From: Salinispora fenicalii
Lineage (GTDB): Bacteria; Actinomycetota; Actinomycetes; Mycobacteriales; Micromonosporaceae
Direction: 5' to 3'
DNA: 64,000 bases
Assembly: GCF_000514815.1 (NCBI RefSeq)
Contig: NZ_KI911471.1
Coordinates: forward strand, 311,062-375,061
Below the pieces are notes generated by a model. That model made no database searches. It was given only the letters and a program-made list of their open reading frames with translations, and was not told the DNA's origin. Positions 8,654-17,542 of this stretch are shown here, piece after piece (positions within the stretch are counted from its first letter, which is position 1; every line of letters begins with the position of its first letter). Position numbers and translations under genes: made by a program.

Positions 8654-10326
8654 CAGTCCTCCTGGAGGGGGGTGGGGATGGCGGCCGTGGTGGCCAGGTC
8701 GAGTGCCGCCAGGTAGCCGAAGGCGAGGGCTGGGCCGAGGGTCGCACCGGCGCCGGCGTAGCTGCGCCCCATCACCGAGGCGCTGACGTTGCCCGCCGCG
8801 TACAGCGCGGGTATGACCGTGCCGTCCGGGCGCAGCACCCGGGCTCGTTCGTCGGTCCGTAGGCCGCCCTTGGTGCCCAGGTCACCGGGGACCATGCGGA
8901 ACGCGTAGAACGGGGGCCGGGCCACGGCACCCAGGCATGGGTTGGGCCGATGCCGCGGGTCGCCGTAGTAGCGGTCGTAGGCCGAGTCCCCGCGGTGGAA
9001 GTCGTCGTCCCGGCCGCGCTGCGCGAACTCGTTGAACCGGCGCACGGTGCTATCCAACGCGGTGGCGGGCACACCGATCTGCGCGGCCAGGTCGTCCAGG
9101 GTGTCGGCGCGGTGCGCTGCCCCCGAGGTGAACCAGCGCCGCGGTAGCGGGGAGCGTGGGGCCCGGCCGCCGAACAGGTAGCGGTCCCGGTAGGTCTGGT
9201 CGGCCACCAGCCACGCCGGCTGGCGCACATCCGGGCTGAGCATGGCGTGCACCGCGTCCACGTAGGGGGCCGCTTCGTTGACGAAGCGTCGGCCGTTGGC
9301 ATCAACCATGAGACAGCCGGGCTGGTTGCGTTCGGCGAGGCAGAAGTAGGGTCCGCCGGGGAGCGGAATCGACGGCCCCCACCAGGCCTCATCCATCAGG
9401 TCGAGGGCGGCGCCGAGCCGTTTGCCCGCCTCGATGCCGTCACCCGTGTTGCCGGCCGCGCCAGCGGTCCACTCCGTGCCGATCCCGGCCTGGTACTCCT
9501 GGCGCATCAACTGGTTGTGCTCAAACCCACCGTTGGCTAGCAGCACACCTCGTCGGGCGTGGAAGAGTGCCGGGGTGCCGGCGTGCTGGGCGGTAACCCC
9601 GGTGACCCGGCCCCGTTCGATGAGCAGGTCGGTCATCGGCGTGTTGAGCCGGACTGGTACGCCGGCGCTGCGCAGGCCGGCGCGGAGCCCGGCGGCGAGT
9701 GCCTGGCCCATGGTGAGCATCGGCCGACGCCGGATCCGGGCGCTCAGGCCGCGGGCGGCGAGCCGGGCCACGGTGCGGATCGCCCGCGGATGTCGCAGGC
9801 CCAGCGACAACCACCGGTAGTCGACCTGGGTGACCGCCACCCCGTCCGGCGCTGCCCGGTACGGCGCGGCCAGGGTCGCCAGGTCAGCTTGGACCAACTC
9901 GGTGTCGAGCAGGAGCGGCTCGATGCTGCGCCCGCCCGGAAGCCCACCGGGTGCTTCGGGGTAGTAGTCCGGATAGCCGGGCACCCAGGCGAAGTCGAGT
10001 GGGGTGTGGTCGCGGACGAAGGCGAGAACCTCCGGTGCGGCGGCGAGGAACGCGTTCTGCCGGGCCGGGGTGGCGTCGGCTCCGGCGACGTACGCCAGGT
10101 AGGTGCGCGCGTCTTCGGCCCGGTCGGTGACCCCGGCCCGGGCCAGCACCTCGTTGCCGGGAAGCCAGAGCCCGCCGCCGGAGCGGGCGGTGGAACCGCC
10201 GTATGTTTCGGCCTTCTCCAGTACGACCGCGCTCAGCCCCTGGTGCGCCGCGGTGAGTGCCGCGACCATGCCGGCACCGCCGCTGCCGACGACGACAACA
10301 TCGAATTCTCGCTCCGGTATCGACAC
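8653..10326 (-). CDS. kstD: 3-ketosteroid delta-1-dehydrogenase, copy 1
   Basis: 557-residue flavoprotein. The dinucleotide-binding motif VVVGSGGAGMVAALTAA lies at about 10-26, followed by GGSTARSGGGLWLPGNEV. The C-terminal RSYAGAGATLGPALAFGYLAALD keeps the Tyr and the Gly four residues on that stabilise the enolate in Rhodococcus KstD1 (Tyr487/Gly491). It inserts the C1-C2 double bond in ring A. A KstR-type operator touches the GTG start, and TAACCT six bases before the GTG could be the -10 box of a leaderless message. A paralogue lies at 49.9-51.6 kb. Confidence 0.92.
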   Translation of the reverse strand: MSIPEREFDVVVVGSGGAGMVAALTAAHQGLSAVVLEKAETYGGSTARSGGGLWLPGNEVLARAGVTDRAEDARTYLAYVAGADATPARQNAFLAAAPEVLAFVRDHTPLDFAWVPGYPDYYPEAPGGLPGGRSIEPLLLDTELVQADLATLAAPYRAAPDGVAVTQVDYRWLSLGLRHPRAIRTVARLAARGLSARIRRRPMLTMGQALAAGLRAGLRSAGVPVRLNTPMTDLLIERGRVTGVTAQHAGTPALFHARRGVLLANGGFEHNQLMRQEYQAGIGTEWTAGAAGNTGDGIEAGKRLGAALDLMDEAWWGPSIPLPGGPYFCLAERNQPGCLMVDANGRRFVNEAAPYVDAVHAMLSPDVRQPAWLVADQTYRDRYLFGGRAPRSPLPRRWFTSGAAHRADTLDDLAAQIGVPATALDSTVRRFNEFAQRGRDDDFHRGDSAYDRYYGDPRHRPNPCLGAVARPPFYAFRMVPGDLGTKGGLRTDERARVLRPDGTVIPALYAAGNVSASVMGRSYAGAGATLGPALAFGYLAALDLATTAAIPTPLQED

Positions 10327-10340
10327 GAGAACAGGTTATA
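10327..10340. promoter_or_regulatory. KstR-type operator at the kstD copy 1 start
   Basis: GAGAACAGGTTATA (core AAC-AG-GTT) directly abuts the GTG start of kstD and lies 95 bp before the divergent FAD dehydrogenase gene. On the minus strand it covers a TAACCT hexamer six bases from the GTG. Confidence 0.7.
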
Positions 10341-10435
10341 GTTTTATCCGGCTCACCACCACCGATCGTCGAGGGTGTCCGCCTCGTGGTCGGCGCAGCC
10401 GACCACGTTGAGCCGCGGAACACTACGGAGGAGCG

Positions 10436-12028
10436 GTGACTGAGGAGTGGGACCAGGCAGCTGACGTCGTGGTGGTCGGCTTCGGCGCGGCCGGGGCCTG
10501 CGCCGCGGTCGAGGCCGCCGACGCGGGAGCGCGCGTCCTGGTGCTCGACCGGTTCTCCGGTGGCGGCACCACCGCGATGTCCGGTGGGGTGATCTATGCC
10601 GGCGGTGGCACCGCACAGCAGCGCGCGGCCGGGGTCACCGACACACCCCAGGCGATGCTGGACTACCTGCGCGAGGAGGTCGGCGATGCCGTCTCACCCG
10701 CGACCCTGCGCCGGTTCTGCGAGCAGAGCGCCGACGCGATTGACTGGTTGGCCGGGCTCGGCGTGCCCTTCGAGCCGAGTCTCTGTCCATACAAGACCTC
10801 CTACCCGACCAATCGGCATTACCTGTACTACTCGGGAAGCGAGCAGTCCTTCGCGCACCGGGCGCCACCGGCGCCACGCGGCCACCGGGTGCACGCCCGC
10901 GGCACCTCCGGCCGGTTGCTCGCGGCCCGGCTCGCCGCTGCCACCCGGGCCCGCGGTGTCCCGCTGCTCCCGCAGACCCGTGCCGAGCGGCTCGTCACCG
11001 GTCCCGACGGCCGGATCATCGGAGTCGAGTGCCGGACCCTGCGCGGTGCCGCACGATGGGTCCGGCTCACCCACCGTCTCCTACACCGTTGCTCGGTCCG
11101 GCCCGGTGTCTACCTACCGGCCCTGGGCCGCGCGCTGCACCGGCCCGTCGCTTGGCTGGAGCGGCGGTACGGCCGTCGGCTACGGGTCCGGGCGGACGGC
11201 GGTGTCGTGCTCTGCGCCGGCGGATTCGTATTCGACCGCGAGATGCTTCGTACCCACGCGCCGGAGTATCGCGGTGGGCTGCGGCTGGGCACGCCCGGTG
11301 ACGACGGCTCCGGGATCCGGCTCGGCGTCGCGGCCGGCGCGGACACCGCCCACCTCGACCGGATGAGCATCTGGCGCTTCCTCGCCCCACCCGCGGCAAT
11401 GCTCGGCGGCCTGCTCGTCGACCGGGACGGCCGACGGATCTGCGACGAGTCCCGCTATGGCGCGGCCGTCGGCGAGGCGGTCCTGCGCGCTCCGGGCGCG
11501 CGGGCCTGGCTGCTGCTCGACGCGGCGTTGCGGTCCGAGTGCCGCCGGCAGCTGCGGGCCCAAACTCTGTGGTTCCAGCGCTGGCAGGCCCGGTGGTTGC
11601 TGACGTTCGGCCAGGTCACCGGGGCGACACCAGCGGCGGTCGCGCGCCGCGCCGGAGTGAATCCCGAGCGGCTGGCCGACACGCTCGCGGCGTATCAAGC
11701 GGCTGGCCCCGACCCGGCTGGCAAACCCACCGACCAGGTTCGGCCCTTGGCCGTTGCGCCGTACTCGCTGGTCGATGTCTCGGTGCGGACCCGGCTCCTC
11801 GCGCCCGCACCCATGCTCACCCTCGGTGGCCTTCGGGTGGACGAAGATACCGGGCAGGCCCTGGGCCCCGACGGCCTCGGGGTACCCGGCCTGTACGCCG
11901 CCGGCCGTACCGCGGTCGGTGTCTGCTCCCGCAGCTACGTCAGTGGGCTCTCGTTGGCCGACTGTGTCTTCTCGGGCCGTCGGGCGGGCCGGAACGCCGC
12001 GATCCGGGGCCAGGAACGTGGCGGTTGA
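10436..12028 (+). CDS. KstD-related FAD-binding dehydrogenase (Rv0785-like)
   Basis: 530 residues of the fumarate reductase/KstD flavoprotein family: VVVGFGAAGACAAVEAADAGARVLVLDR at about 9-36, TTAMSGGVIYAGGGT, VLCAGGFVFD and the FAD-closing GLYAAGRTAVGVCSRSYVSGLSLADC. In the last motif the Tyr is kept, but the Gly four residues later, conserved in true KstDs, is Leu. It is therefore probably not a delta-1-dehydrogenase of the KstD1 type. It resembles M. tuberculosis Rv0785, of uncertain substrate. The GTG start follows GGAGGAG. It is divergent from kstD with a KstR-type site between them, so a steroid substrate is likely. Confidence 0.8.
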   Translation: MTEEWDQAADVVVVGFGAAGACAAVEAADAGARVLVLDRFSGGGTTAMSGGVIYAGGGTAQQRAAGVTDTPQAMLDYLREEVGDAVSPATLRRFCEQSADAIDWLAGLGVPFEPSLCPYKTSYPTNRHYLYYSGSEQSFAHRAPPAPRGHRVHARGTSGRLLAARLAAATRARGVPLLPQTRAERLVTGPDGRIIGVECRTLRGAARWVRLTHRLLHRCSVRPGVYLPALGRALHRPVAWLERRYGRRLRVRADGGVVLCAGGFVFDREMLRTHAPEYRGGLRLGTPGDDGSGIRLGVAAGADTAHLDRMSIWRFLAPPAAMLGGLLVDRDGRRICDESRYGAAVGEAVLRAPGARAWLLLDAALRSECRRQLRAQTLWFQRWQARWLLTFGQVTGATPAAVARRAGVNPERLADTLAAYQAAGPDPAGKPTDQVRPLAVAPYSLVDVSVRTRLLAPAPMLTLGGLRVDEDTGQALGPDGLGVPGLYAAGRTAVGVCSRSYVSGLSLADCVFSGRRAGRNAAIRGQERGG

Positions 12029-12111
12029 TTGCCGGGCGGCCCGCTAACCGCCCCTCGTGGCCCCGCCGCCGAGGAGGTGCTTGCCGTGCCGTGGAGGCGG
12101 TTGGCCGCCGG

Positions 12112-13098
12112 TCAGTAGTAGGTGACCGACACCTCGTCGCTCCGGGCGACGGCCTGGCAGGCGAGAATGTAGCTCTCGGCGAAGTCTTCCTCCTCCAGGA
12201 TCTCGTTGTGCACGAGGTCGACCTGACCGTCCAGCAGCCGGCAGGCGCAGGCACCGCAGTGGCCCTGGCGGCAGGAGAACGGTGCGTTAAGCCCGGCTGC
12301 GATCAGCACGTCCAACAGGCGGGCGCCGGCCGGCCAGGGCAGTCGGTGGGTCTGGCCGTCGAGTTCAACTTCCAGGGTGGCGTCGCGGTCGTCAGCCGAG
12401 CGCTCTTCGACCTCGAAGCGTTCGACCCGGATGCGGTCGGTCGGCACGCCAGCGCGCTGTAGCGTGTCGTGGGCTACCACGACGAAGGGCACCGGACCGC
12501 AGACGTACGCCTCCTGTCCGGCGTAGGCGCTGATCAGGGCCGCCAACGTGGCCGGGTCCGGGGTGCCGCGTTCGCTGTCCAGCCAGTGGGTCACGCTGAG
12601 CCGGTCCGGGTGTTGTTCGCTGAGCGCAGCCAACTCGGCGGCGAAGATGACCGAGTTCTGGTCGCGGTTCGCGTACAGCAGGGCAACACGGCCACGACCG
12701 GCCGCGAGTACGGATTTGATGATGGACATCGCCGGGGTGATGCCGCTGCCGCCGGCGAGCAGTAGGAGGTCGTCGTCGAGCGAGTCGGGGGTGAACGAGC
12801 CGGCCGGCGGCAGGAGCTCCAGGCTGGCTCCAGCGCGAATGTCGTCGCAGATCCAGTTCGATGCCGGCCCGCCGGGTACGCGTTTGACGGTGATCTTCAG
12901 GTCGGTCTCGGTGTACGGAGAACTGGAGAGCGAGTAGCAGCGGGCCACGATTCCCTGGCTGTGCGGCACGCGGAGAGTGAGGTACTGGCCGGGGCGATAG
13001 GCGAACTCGGTGGCCAGCTCCGGTGGCACGCTCAGGACCAGCGAGTGCGCATCGGGCGTCTCTTCGATCACGTCGGCGACGCGCAGCCGGTGGTACAT
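12112..13098 (-). CDS. kshB: 3-ketosteroid 9-alpha-hydroxylase reductase KshB
   Basis: 328 residues. The order is a ferredoxin-reductase-like FAD domain (RPGQYLTLRVP, CYSLSSSP), an NAD domain (LLLAGGSGITPAMSIIKS, VCGP) and a C-terminal plant-type [2Fe-2S] ferredoxin with the C-x4-C-x2-C spacing of CRQGHCGAC and a fourth Cys near the end (ILACQ). It passes electrons from NADH to the Rieske oxygenase KshA. The ATG at 13098 overlaps the stop of the small Cys protein by one base, so kshA, that gene and kshB are translated as a unit. Confidence 0.93.
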   Translation of the reverse strand: MYHRLRVADVIEETPDAHSLVLSVPPELATEFAYRPGQYLTLRVPHSQGIVARCYSLSSSPYTETDLKITVKRVPGGPASNWICDDIRAGASLELLPPAGSFTPDSLDDDLLLLAGGSGITPAMSIIKSVLAAGRGRVALLYANRDQNSVIFAAELAALSEQHPDRLSVTHWLDSERGTPDPATLAALISAYAGQEAYVCGPVPFVVVAHDTLQRAGVPTDRIRVERFEVEERSADDRDATLEVELDGQTHRLPWPAGARLLDVLIAAGLNAPFSCRQGHCGACACRLLDGQVDLVHNEILEEEDFAESYILACQAVARSDEVSVTYY

Positions 13099-13361
13099 CA
13101 GGCCACCCCCAGGCTGCCGGTACGCACCGCGTGCTGAATGCTTGCGCGCAGGTCGGGGCAGGTGGGCACCGGTGCGTGCGGCTGCTCGTCGCTGGTCAGC
13201 GCGGGGCATTGGCGGGTGGTCCGGGTGCTCCACTGCACGCTGGTCTGCTGCGGGCTCGACTTGCGTACCCGGACCTGGGCAGCGCAGCGGGCGCAGGACA
13301 GCTCCACATAGCCGCCGATCAGATACTCCTGCCGCTCGGTCAGCGGGTCGGTGCGGTTCAT
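13098..13361 (-). CDS. Small cysteine-containing protein between kshA and kshB
   Basis: 87 residues, not assigned to a family. A CARC pair near residue 23 and two further Cys (QCPAL about 52, TCPDL about 68) could bind a metal, though the spacing is not a standard zinc ribbon. No membrane segment is seen. The gene overlaps the kshA stop by four bases and the kshB start by one, so it is very likely translated with the hydroxylase and may serve it, for example in assembly or binding. In mycobacteria kshA and kshB are not joined by such a gene, as far as I recall. Confidence 0.7.
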   Translation of the reverse strand: MNRTDPLTERQEYLIGGYVELSCARCAAQVRVRKSSPQQTSVQWSTRTTRQCPALTSDEQPHAPVPTCPDLRASIQHAVRTGSLGVA

Positions 13362-14491
13362 GACGCGGAACCGGCTTGTCGATCGAGGTTGGTCGCCACC
13401 TCGGCGGTCCAGGTCTCGACAGCTCTGCTGGTGTCGACCTCGAACTCGTAGCGGGCCACCATATCTTCGGTGACCTCTTCAACATCCACGTAGAACTGCT
13501 CATACCAGCGGCGGAGTTGGTAGACCGGACCGTCTTCGGCGCAGAGGAGCGGATTGTCGATCCGGCTCTTGTTTCTCCAGATCTCGACGTCCTGTTGGAA
13601 GCCGATTCCGATGCCGGCCGCGAACTTCGCTGCCGCCTTGTCAGCCTGGGCGGTGGTGAGGCCGGGTAGTCGCTTGACGATGATGCCCCACTGCAACATG
13701 AACGAGTTGGCCGAGATGGGGTAGTGGCAGTTGATCAGTACGGACTCCACCCCGATGCCGTGGTAGTCGGTATAGAGATAGTCGATCATGTAGGCGGGTC
13801 CGTAGTAGGCGGCTTCCGAGCGGAGCGTCGCATCCCCGGACTGCCGCGCGGTGACCGGCACGTCCGGTCGGGGTCGGGTCTCCAGGAACTGCGCGGCCAC
13901 CTGGCCCTCGAACACGTTCTTGAAGAACGTCGGGAACGCGAAGTGGATGTAGAAGAAGTGCGCCATGTCCACGACGTTGTCGATGACCTCCCGGCAGTTG
14001 GCACCGTCGATCCGGATGGAGTCCCAGGTCCAGGCGGTCCATTCGGAGGAGAAGGCGCCTTCGATGCGAGGGATCGTGGCCTCCGGTGGTGGTGGGGCGC
14101 CCTGCGGGTCGTGCCAGATGAACAGCTGACGGTTCTCCTCGCAGGTGGTCCAGGAGCGGGTACGGGCGCGGGGCGGAACCCGATGTGCGTACGGCACTGC
14201 GGTGCAGCGACCGTCCCCGCGCCAGCGCCAGTCGTGGAACGGGCAGGCGATCTCGTCGCCCTTGATGGTGCCCATCGTCAGGTCGCCGCCCATGTGGCGG
14301 CAGTATCCGTCGAGCACGTGCAGGGTGCCCGTCGAGTCGGCGAAAACCACGAGCTTGGTGTCGAATGCCTCGACGGCGTGCGGTTTGCCGTCGCGGAACG
14401 AGTCGGCCAGTCCCAGGCAGTGCCAGCCGCGGGCAAACCTGGTGGGCAGAACCCCGCTGTCGATCGTGCGTACTGCCTCGACGTTGGTCAT
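13358..14491 (-). CDS. kshA: 3-ketosteroid 9-alpha-hydroxylase oxygenase KshA
   Basis: 377-residue Rieske non-haem iron oxygenase. The [2Fe-2S] ligands are Cys64, His66, Cys83 and His86 (CRHMGGD...CPFHDW). The mononuclear iron site is the DNVVDMAHFFYIH block. With KshB it hydroxylates C9 of the androstadienedione-type ring system, which together with KstD opens ring B. The ATG at 14491 has AGGAG six bases upstream. A weaker KstR-type site lies 19 bp before it, and the perfect one serving hsaA is 63 bp away. Confidence 0.94.
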   Translation of the reverse strand: MTNVEAVRTIDSGVLPTRFARGWHCLGLADSFRDGKPHAVEAFDTKLVVFADSTGTLHVLDGYCRHMGGDLTMGTIKGDEIACPFHDWRWRGDGRCTAVPYAHRVPPRARTRSWTTCEENRQLFIWHDPQGAPPPPEATIPRIEGAFSSEWTAWTWDSIRIDGANCREVIDNVVDMAHFFYIHFAFPTFFKNVFEGQVAAQFLETRPRPDVPVTARQSGDATLRSEAAYYGPAYMIDYLYTDYHGIGVESVLINCHYPISANSFMLQWGIIVKRLPGLTTAQADKAAAKFAAGIGIGFQQDVEIWRNKSRIDNPLLCAEDGPVYQLRRWYEQFYVDVEEVTEDMVARYEFEVDTSRAVETWTAEVATNLDRQAGSAS

Positions 14492-14509
14492 GTCGCTCCT
14501 CAGCTGTGA

Positions 14510-14523
14510 TGGAACGTGTTGCA
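14510..14523. promoter_or_regulatory. Weaker KstR-type site before kshA
   Basis: TGGAACGTGTTGCA keeps the AAC-GT-GTT core but has imperfect arms. It is 19 bp from the kshA start, in the shared kshA/hsaA promoter region. Confidence 0.55.
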
Positions 14524-14553
14524 GGTCCTGCTGCTCGCATAGTAGCCGCCAAG

Positions 14554-14567
14554 TAGAACGTGTTCTA
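14554..14567. promoter_or_regulatory. KstR operator before hsaA
   Basis: TAGAACGTGTTCTA, with fully complementary six-base arms around the GT spacer. TATTAT overlapping and following it (14566-14571) is a good -10 box for the hsaA operon. Confidence 0.9.
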
Positions 14568-14614
14568 TTATAGGGATCGTCACGTTCGTCAGCCAAGCCA
14601 CCGGAGGGGATCTC

Positions 14615-15787
14615 ATGGAGGGCGCCGAACTGGTCGCACGGGGGGTGCGGGAGCTGTTACCCGTCCTACGGGAGGGGGCCCAGGAGACAGAGGACCGCCG
14701 AACGCTCTCCGCCGAGCACTTCAAGTCACTGGCCTCCACCGGTTTCTTCCGGCTGCTACAACCGGCCTGGTGCGGCGGGCTCGAGGCCAACCCGACGGCC
14801 TTCTTCAGCTGCGTCCGCGACATCGCCAGCGCCTGCGGATCGACCGGCTGGGTCGCATCGGTGATCGGGGTGCACAACTGGCAGCTGGCCCTCTTCCCCG
14901 AACGGGCGCAACAGGACGTCTGGGGCGCTGACCCCAGCACCCTGATGTCCTCCTCCTACGCCCCCACCGGCAAGATCCAAGAAGTCGACGGGGGATACCG
15001 GGTCAGTGGGCGGTGGAGCTTCTCGTCCGGATGCGACCACGCCACCTGGGTCCTGCTCGGCGGCATCGTGCCCGGCCAGGACGACAGCCCCGCCGACTTC
15101 CGCACCTTCCTGCTCCCCGCGGCCGACTACACGATCGAGGACGTCTGGCACACGATCGGTCTGCGGGGCACCGGCAGCAACGACATCGTCGTCTCCGACG
15201 CGTTCGTCCCGGCGTATCGATCGCTCAGCTTCGGTGACACGGCCCGATGCGTCTGCCCTGGCCAGGAGCGCAACCCCGGGCCGCTCTACCGCATCCCGTA
15301 CGGCTCGATCTTCCCGTACACGATCACCGCCCCGATTATCGGGATGGCGACCGGGATGTACGACGCACACGTGACCCACATGCGCGAACGCGTCCGCGCC
15401 GCCTACGCCGGGGTACGGGCCGCTGAGGACCCCTACTCACAGGTACGGGTCGCGCGGGCGGCCGCCGACGTGGACGCGGCCTGGCTCACCCTCACCGCCG
15501 ACATGAGCGAGCTGATGGAGCTGGCCACGGCGGGGAAGAAGTTGCCGATGCGGCTACGCCTGCGGGCACGTCGGAACCAGGTTCGGGGCACCGAACTGGC
15601 GATCCAGGCCGCGGATCGGCTCTTCGAGAACTCCGGTGGCCGGGCGATCTATGCGAGCCACCCGATGCAGCGCTTCTGGCGCGACGCGCACGCCGGCCGG
15701 GTGCACGCTGTCAACGACCCCGAACGCGCCCTGTCCATGTACGGCAGCGGCGAGTTCGGGCTGTCCATCGCGGACGCGATGGTGTGA
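14615..15787 (+). CDS. hsaA: 3-HSA 4-hydroxylase oxygenase HsaA
   Basis: 390-residue flavin-dependent monooxygenase with the acyl-CoA dehydrogenase fold: ASACGSTGWVASVIGVHNWQLALFP, GRWSFSSGCDHATW, TIGLRGTGSNDIVV and a C-terminal SGGRAIYASHPMQRFWRDAHAGRVH. It hydroxylates the aromatised ring A of 3-HSA at C4, using reduced flavin from HsaB. It starts the operon hsaA-hsaD-hsaC-hsaB, the same gene order as in M. tuberculosis. A GGAGG-type site precedes the ATG, and a KstR operator lies about 50 bp upstream. Confidence 0.94.
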   Translation: MEGAELVARGVRELLPVLREGAQETEDRRTLSAEHFKSLASTGFFRLLQPAWCGGLEANPTAFFSCVRDIASACGSTGWVASVIGVHNWQLALFPERAQQDVWGADPSTLMSSSYAPTGKIQEVDGGYRVSGRWSFSSGCDHATWVLLGGIVPGQDDSPADFRTFLLPAADYTIEDVWHTIGLRGTGSNDIVVSDAFVPAYRSLSFGDTARCVCPGQERNPGPLYRIPYGSIFPYTITAPIIGMATGMYDAHVTHMRERVRAAYAGVRAAEDPYSQVRVARAAADVDAAWLTLTADMSELMELATAGKKLPMRLRLRARRNQVRGTELAIQAADRLFENSGGRAIYASHPMQRFWRDAHAGRVHAVNDPERALSMYGSGEFGLSIADAMV

Positions 15788-15794
15788 GGACGCC

Positions 15795-16646
15795 ATGACG
15801 ACCAACACAGTCTTCGAAGCCACCGCCGCCGGGCTGCACTACCACCGGGCCGGACCGGCGGGCGTACACCCGGTCGTGCTGCTGCACGGCGGCGGGCCGG
15901 GCGCCTCGGCCTGGAGCAACTTCGGGCGGACGGTCCCGGTCTTCGCCGAGCGATTCGACACCCTCGCCGTGGACCAGCCGGGATACGGCGGGTCCGAGAG
16001 TTGCCCGAGTGGCCGGCAGTACTTCACGCACTCGGCCGACCGGCTGGCGGCCCTGCTCGACGAGGTGGGCCTGGACCGGGTCGACTTCATCGGCAACTCG
16101 CTCGGCGGTGGCACCGCGGTCCGGTTCGCCCTGCGCTACCCGGAGCGGGCCGGCCGGCTGCTGCTGATGGGCCCCGGCGGGCTCAGCCTCAACGTCTTCG
16201 CCTCCGACCCGACCGAGGGGGTCAAACGGCTGACCGCGTTCGGCGCTCCACCCGGTCCCAGCCGGGAGAAGCTGGCGGAGTTCCTGCGCACGCTCGTCTA
16301 CGACCAGTCCTTCGTCACCGACGAGCTGATCGATGAACGGATGCGCGCCGCGACCGACCCGGCCACCCTGCGCGGCATGCGTGCGATGGGGGCCTCGTTC
16401 GCCGACCCGGACCTCTACGAGGAGGGCCTGCTCTGGCGTGACGCCCACCGGCTGCGCAACGAGGTCCTTCTGGTCTGGGGTCGGGAGGACCGGGTCAACC
16501 CGCTCGACGGGGCGCTGGTAGCGCTCAAGCTGATCCGCCGCTGCCGGCTGCACGTCTTCGGCGGCTGCGGACACTGGGCACACCTGGAGAAATTCGACGA
16601 GTTCAACCGTCTCGCCTTCGATTTCCTGGAAGGAAACCGCCCGTGA
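15795..16646 (+). CDS. hsaD: 4,9-DSHA hydrolase HsaD
   Basis: 283-residue alpha/beta hydrolase of the meta-cleavage product class. The nucleophile is Ser102 (GNSLGGG), the acid Asp232 (GREDRVNP) and the base His260 (GGCGHWAHLEKF). The oxyanion motif HGGGPGASAWSNF is complete. It splits the C-C bond of the ring-cleaved product 4,9-DSHA to DOHNAA and a hydroxy-hexadienoate. It lies seven bases after hsaA and shares a GTGA overlap with hsaC. Confidence 0.94.
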   Translation: MTTNTVFEATAAGLHYHRAGPAGVHPVVLLHGGGPGASAWSNFGRTVPVFAERFDTLAVDQPGYGGSESCPSGRQYFTHSADRLAALLDEVGLDRVDFIGNSLGGGTAVRFALRYPERAGRLLLMGPGGLSLNVFASDPTEGVKRLTAFGAPPGPSREKLAEFLRTLVYDQSFVTDELIDERMRAATDPATLRGMRAMGASFADPDLYEEGLLWRDAHRLRNEVLLVWGREDRVNPLDGALVALKLIRRCRLHVFGGCGHWAHLEKFDEFNRLAFDFLEGNRP

Positions 16647-17542
16647 GTCTCATTCGATCCCTCGGCTACCTCCGGGTCGAAGCCACCGACGTTCCCGCGT
16701 GGCGGGAGTTCGGCGTCAAGGTGCTCGGCATGACCGAGGGCCGTGGCCCCGACCCGGAGGCCGCCTACCTACGTATGGACGACCTGCCCGCTCGGATCCT
16801 GGTGGTACCCGGCGAGCGGGACCGGTTGGCCGCCAGCGGCTGGGAACTGGCTGATCCCGCCGCGCTCGACCAGCTGACCGGCGTCCTCGAGGGCGCGGGC
16901 ACCGTGGTCAAGACGGCCGAGGTCGACGAAGTGGCCAACCGTCGGGTGGCGCAGATGATCAGCGTTGACGACCCCTCCGGCAACCGCCTGGAGTTCTACT
17001 GCGGCGCCGAGCTCGACAGCCGTCCGGCGCACAGCCCGTACGGCACCCGCTTCGTCACCGGCGCGCAGGGCATGGGGCATGTGGTGCTACCGACCTTCGA
17101 CGACGCCGCCGGGCTGCGCTTCTGGTCCGAGGTGCTCGGCTTTCGGCTGCGCGACTCGATGCGACTGCATCCCGAGGCCATCGGCCTGCCGCCCAGCGAC
17201 AAACCACTCTGGATGCGCTTCCTCGGCTGCAATCCGCGCCACCACAGCGTCGCCCTGGCCCCGTTGCCAGCCCCCACTGGCCTGATCCACCTGATGATTG
17301 AGACCGAGACGATCGATGACGTCGGCCGCGCCCTGGACCGTGGCCTCCGAAACAACACACCGATGGTCGCGACCCTGGGGCGGCACGCCAACGACGGCAT
17401 GATCTCGTTCTACCTGCGCACACCGAGCGGTTTCGACATCGAGTACGGCACCGACGGTGACACCGTGGACGACCGCACCTGGATCGCTCGGCAGACAACC
17501 GCGCACAGTGTGTGGGGTCACCAGTTCCAGAGAATCGGGTGA
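16643..17542 (+). CDS. hsaC: 3,4-DHSA extradiol dioxygenase HsaC
   Basis: 299-residue two-domain type I extradiol dioxygenase. Fe(II) ligands His146 (GMGH), His216 (LIH) and Glu267 (DIEYG) are all present in the C-terminal vicinal-oxygen-chelate domain. It cleaves the catechol ring A of 3,4-DHSA. The GTG start overlaps the hsaD stop by four bases, and hsaB overlaps the end in the same way, so the three are translationally coupled. Confidence 0.94.
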   Translation: MSLIRSLGYLRVEATDVPAWREFGVKVLGMTEGRGPDPEAAYLRMDDLPARILVVPGERDRLAASGWELADPAALDQLTGVLEGAGTVVKTAEVDEVANRRVAQMISVDDPSGNRLEFYCGAELDSRPAHSPYGTRFVTGAQGMGHVVLPTFDDAAGLRFWSEVLGFRLRDSMRLHPEAIGLPPSDKPLWMRFLGCNPRHHSVALAPLPAPTGLIHLMIETETIDDVGRALDRGLRNNTPMVATLGRHANDGMISFYLRTPSGFDIEYGTDGDTVDDRTWIARQTTAHSVWGHQFQRIG

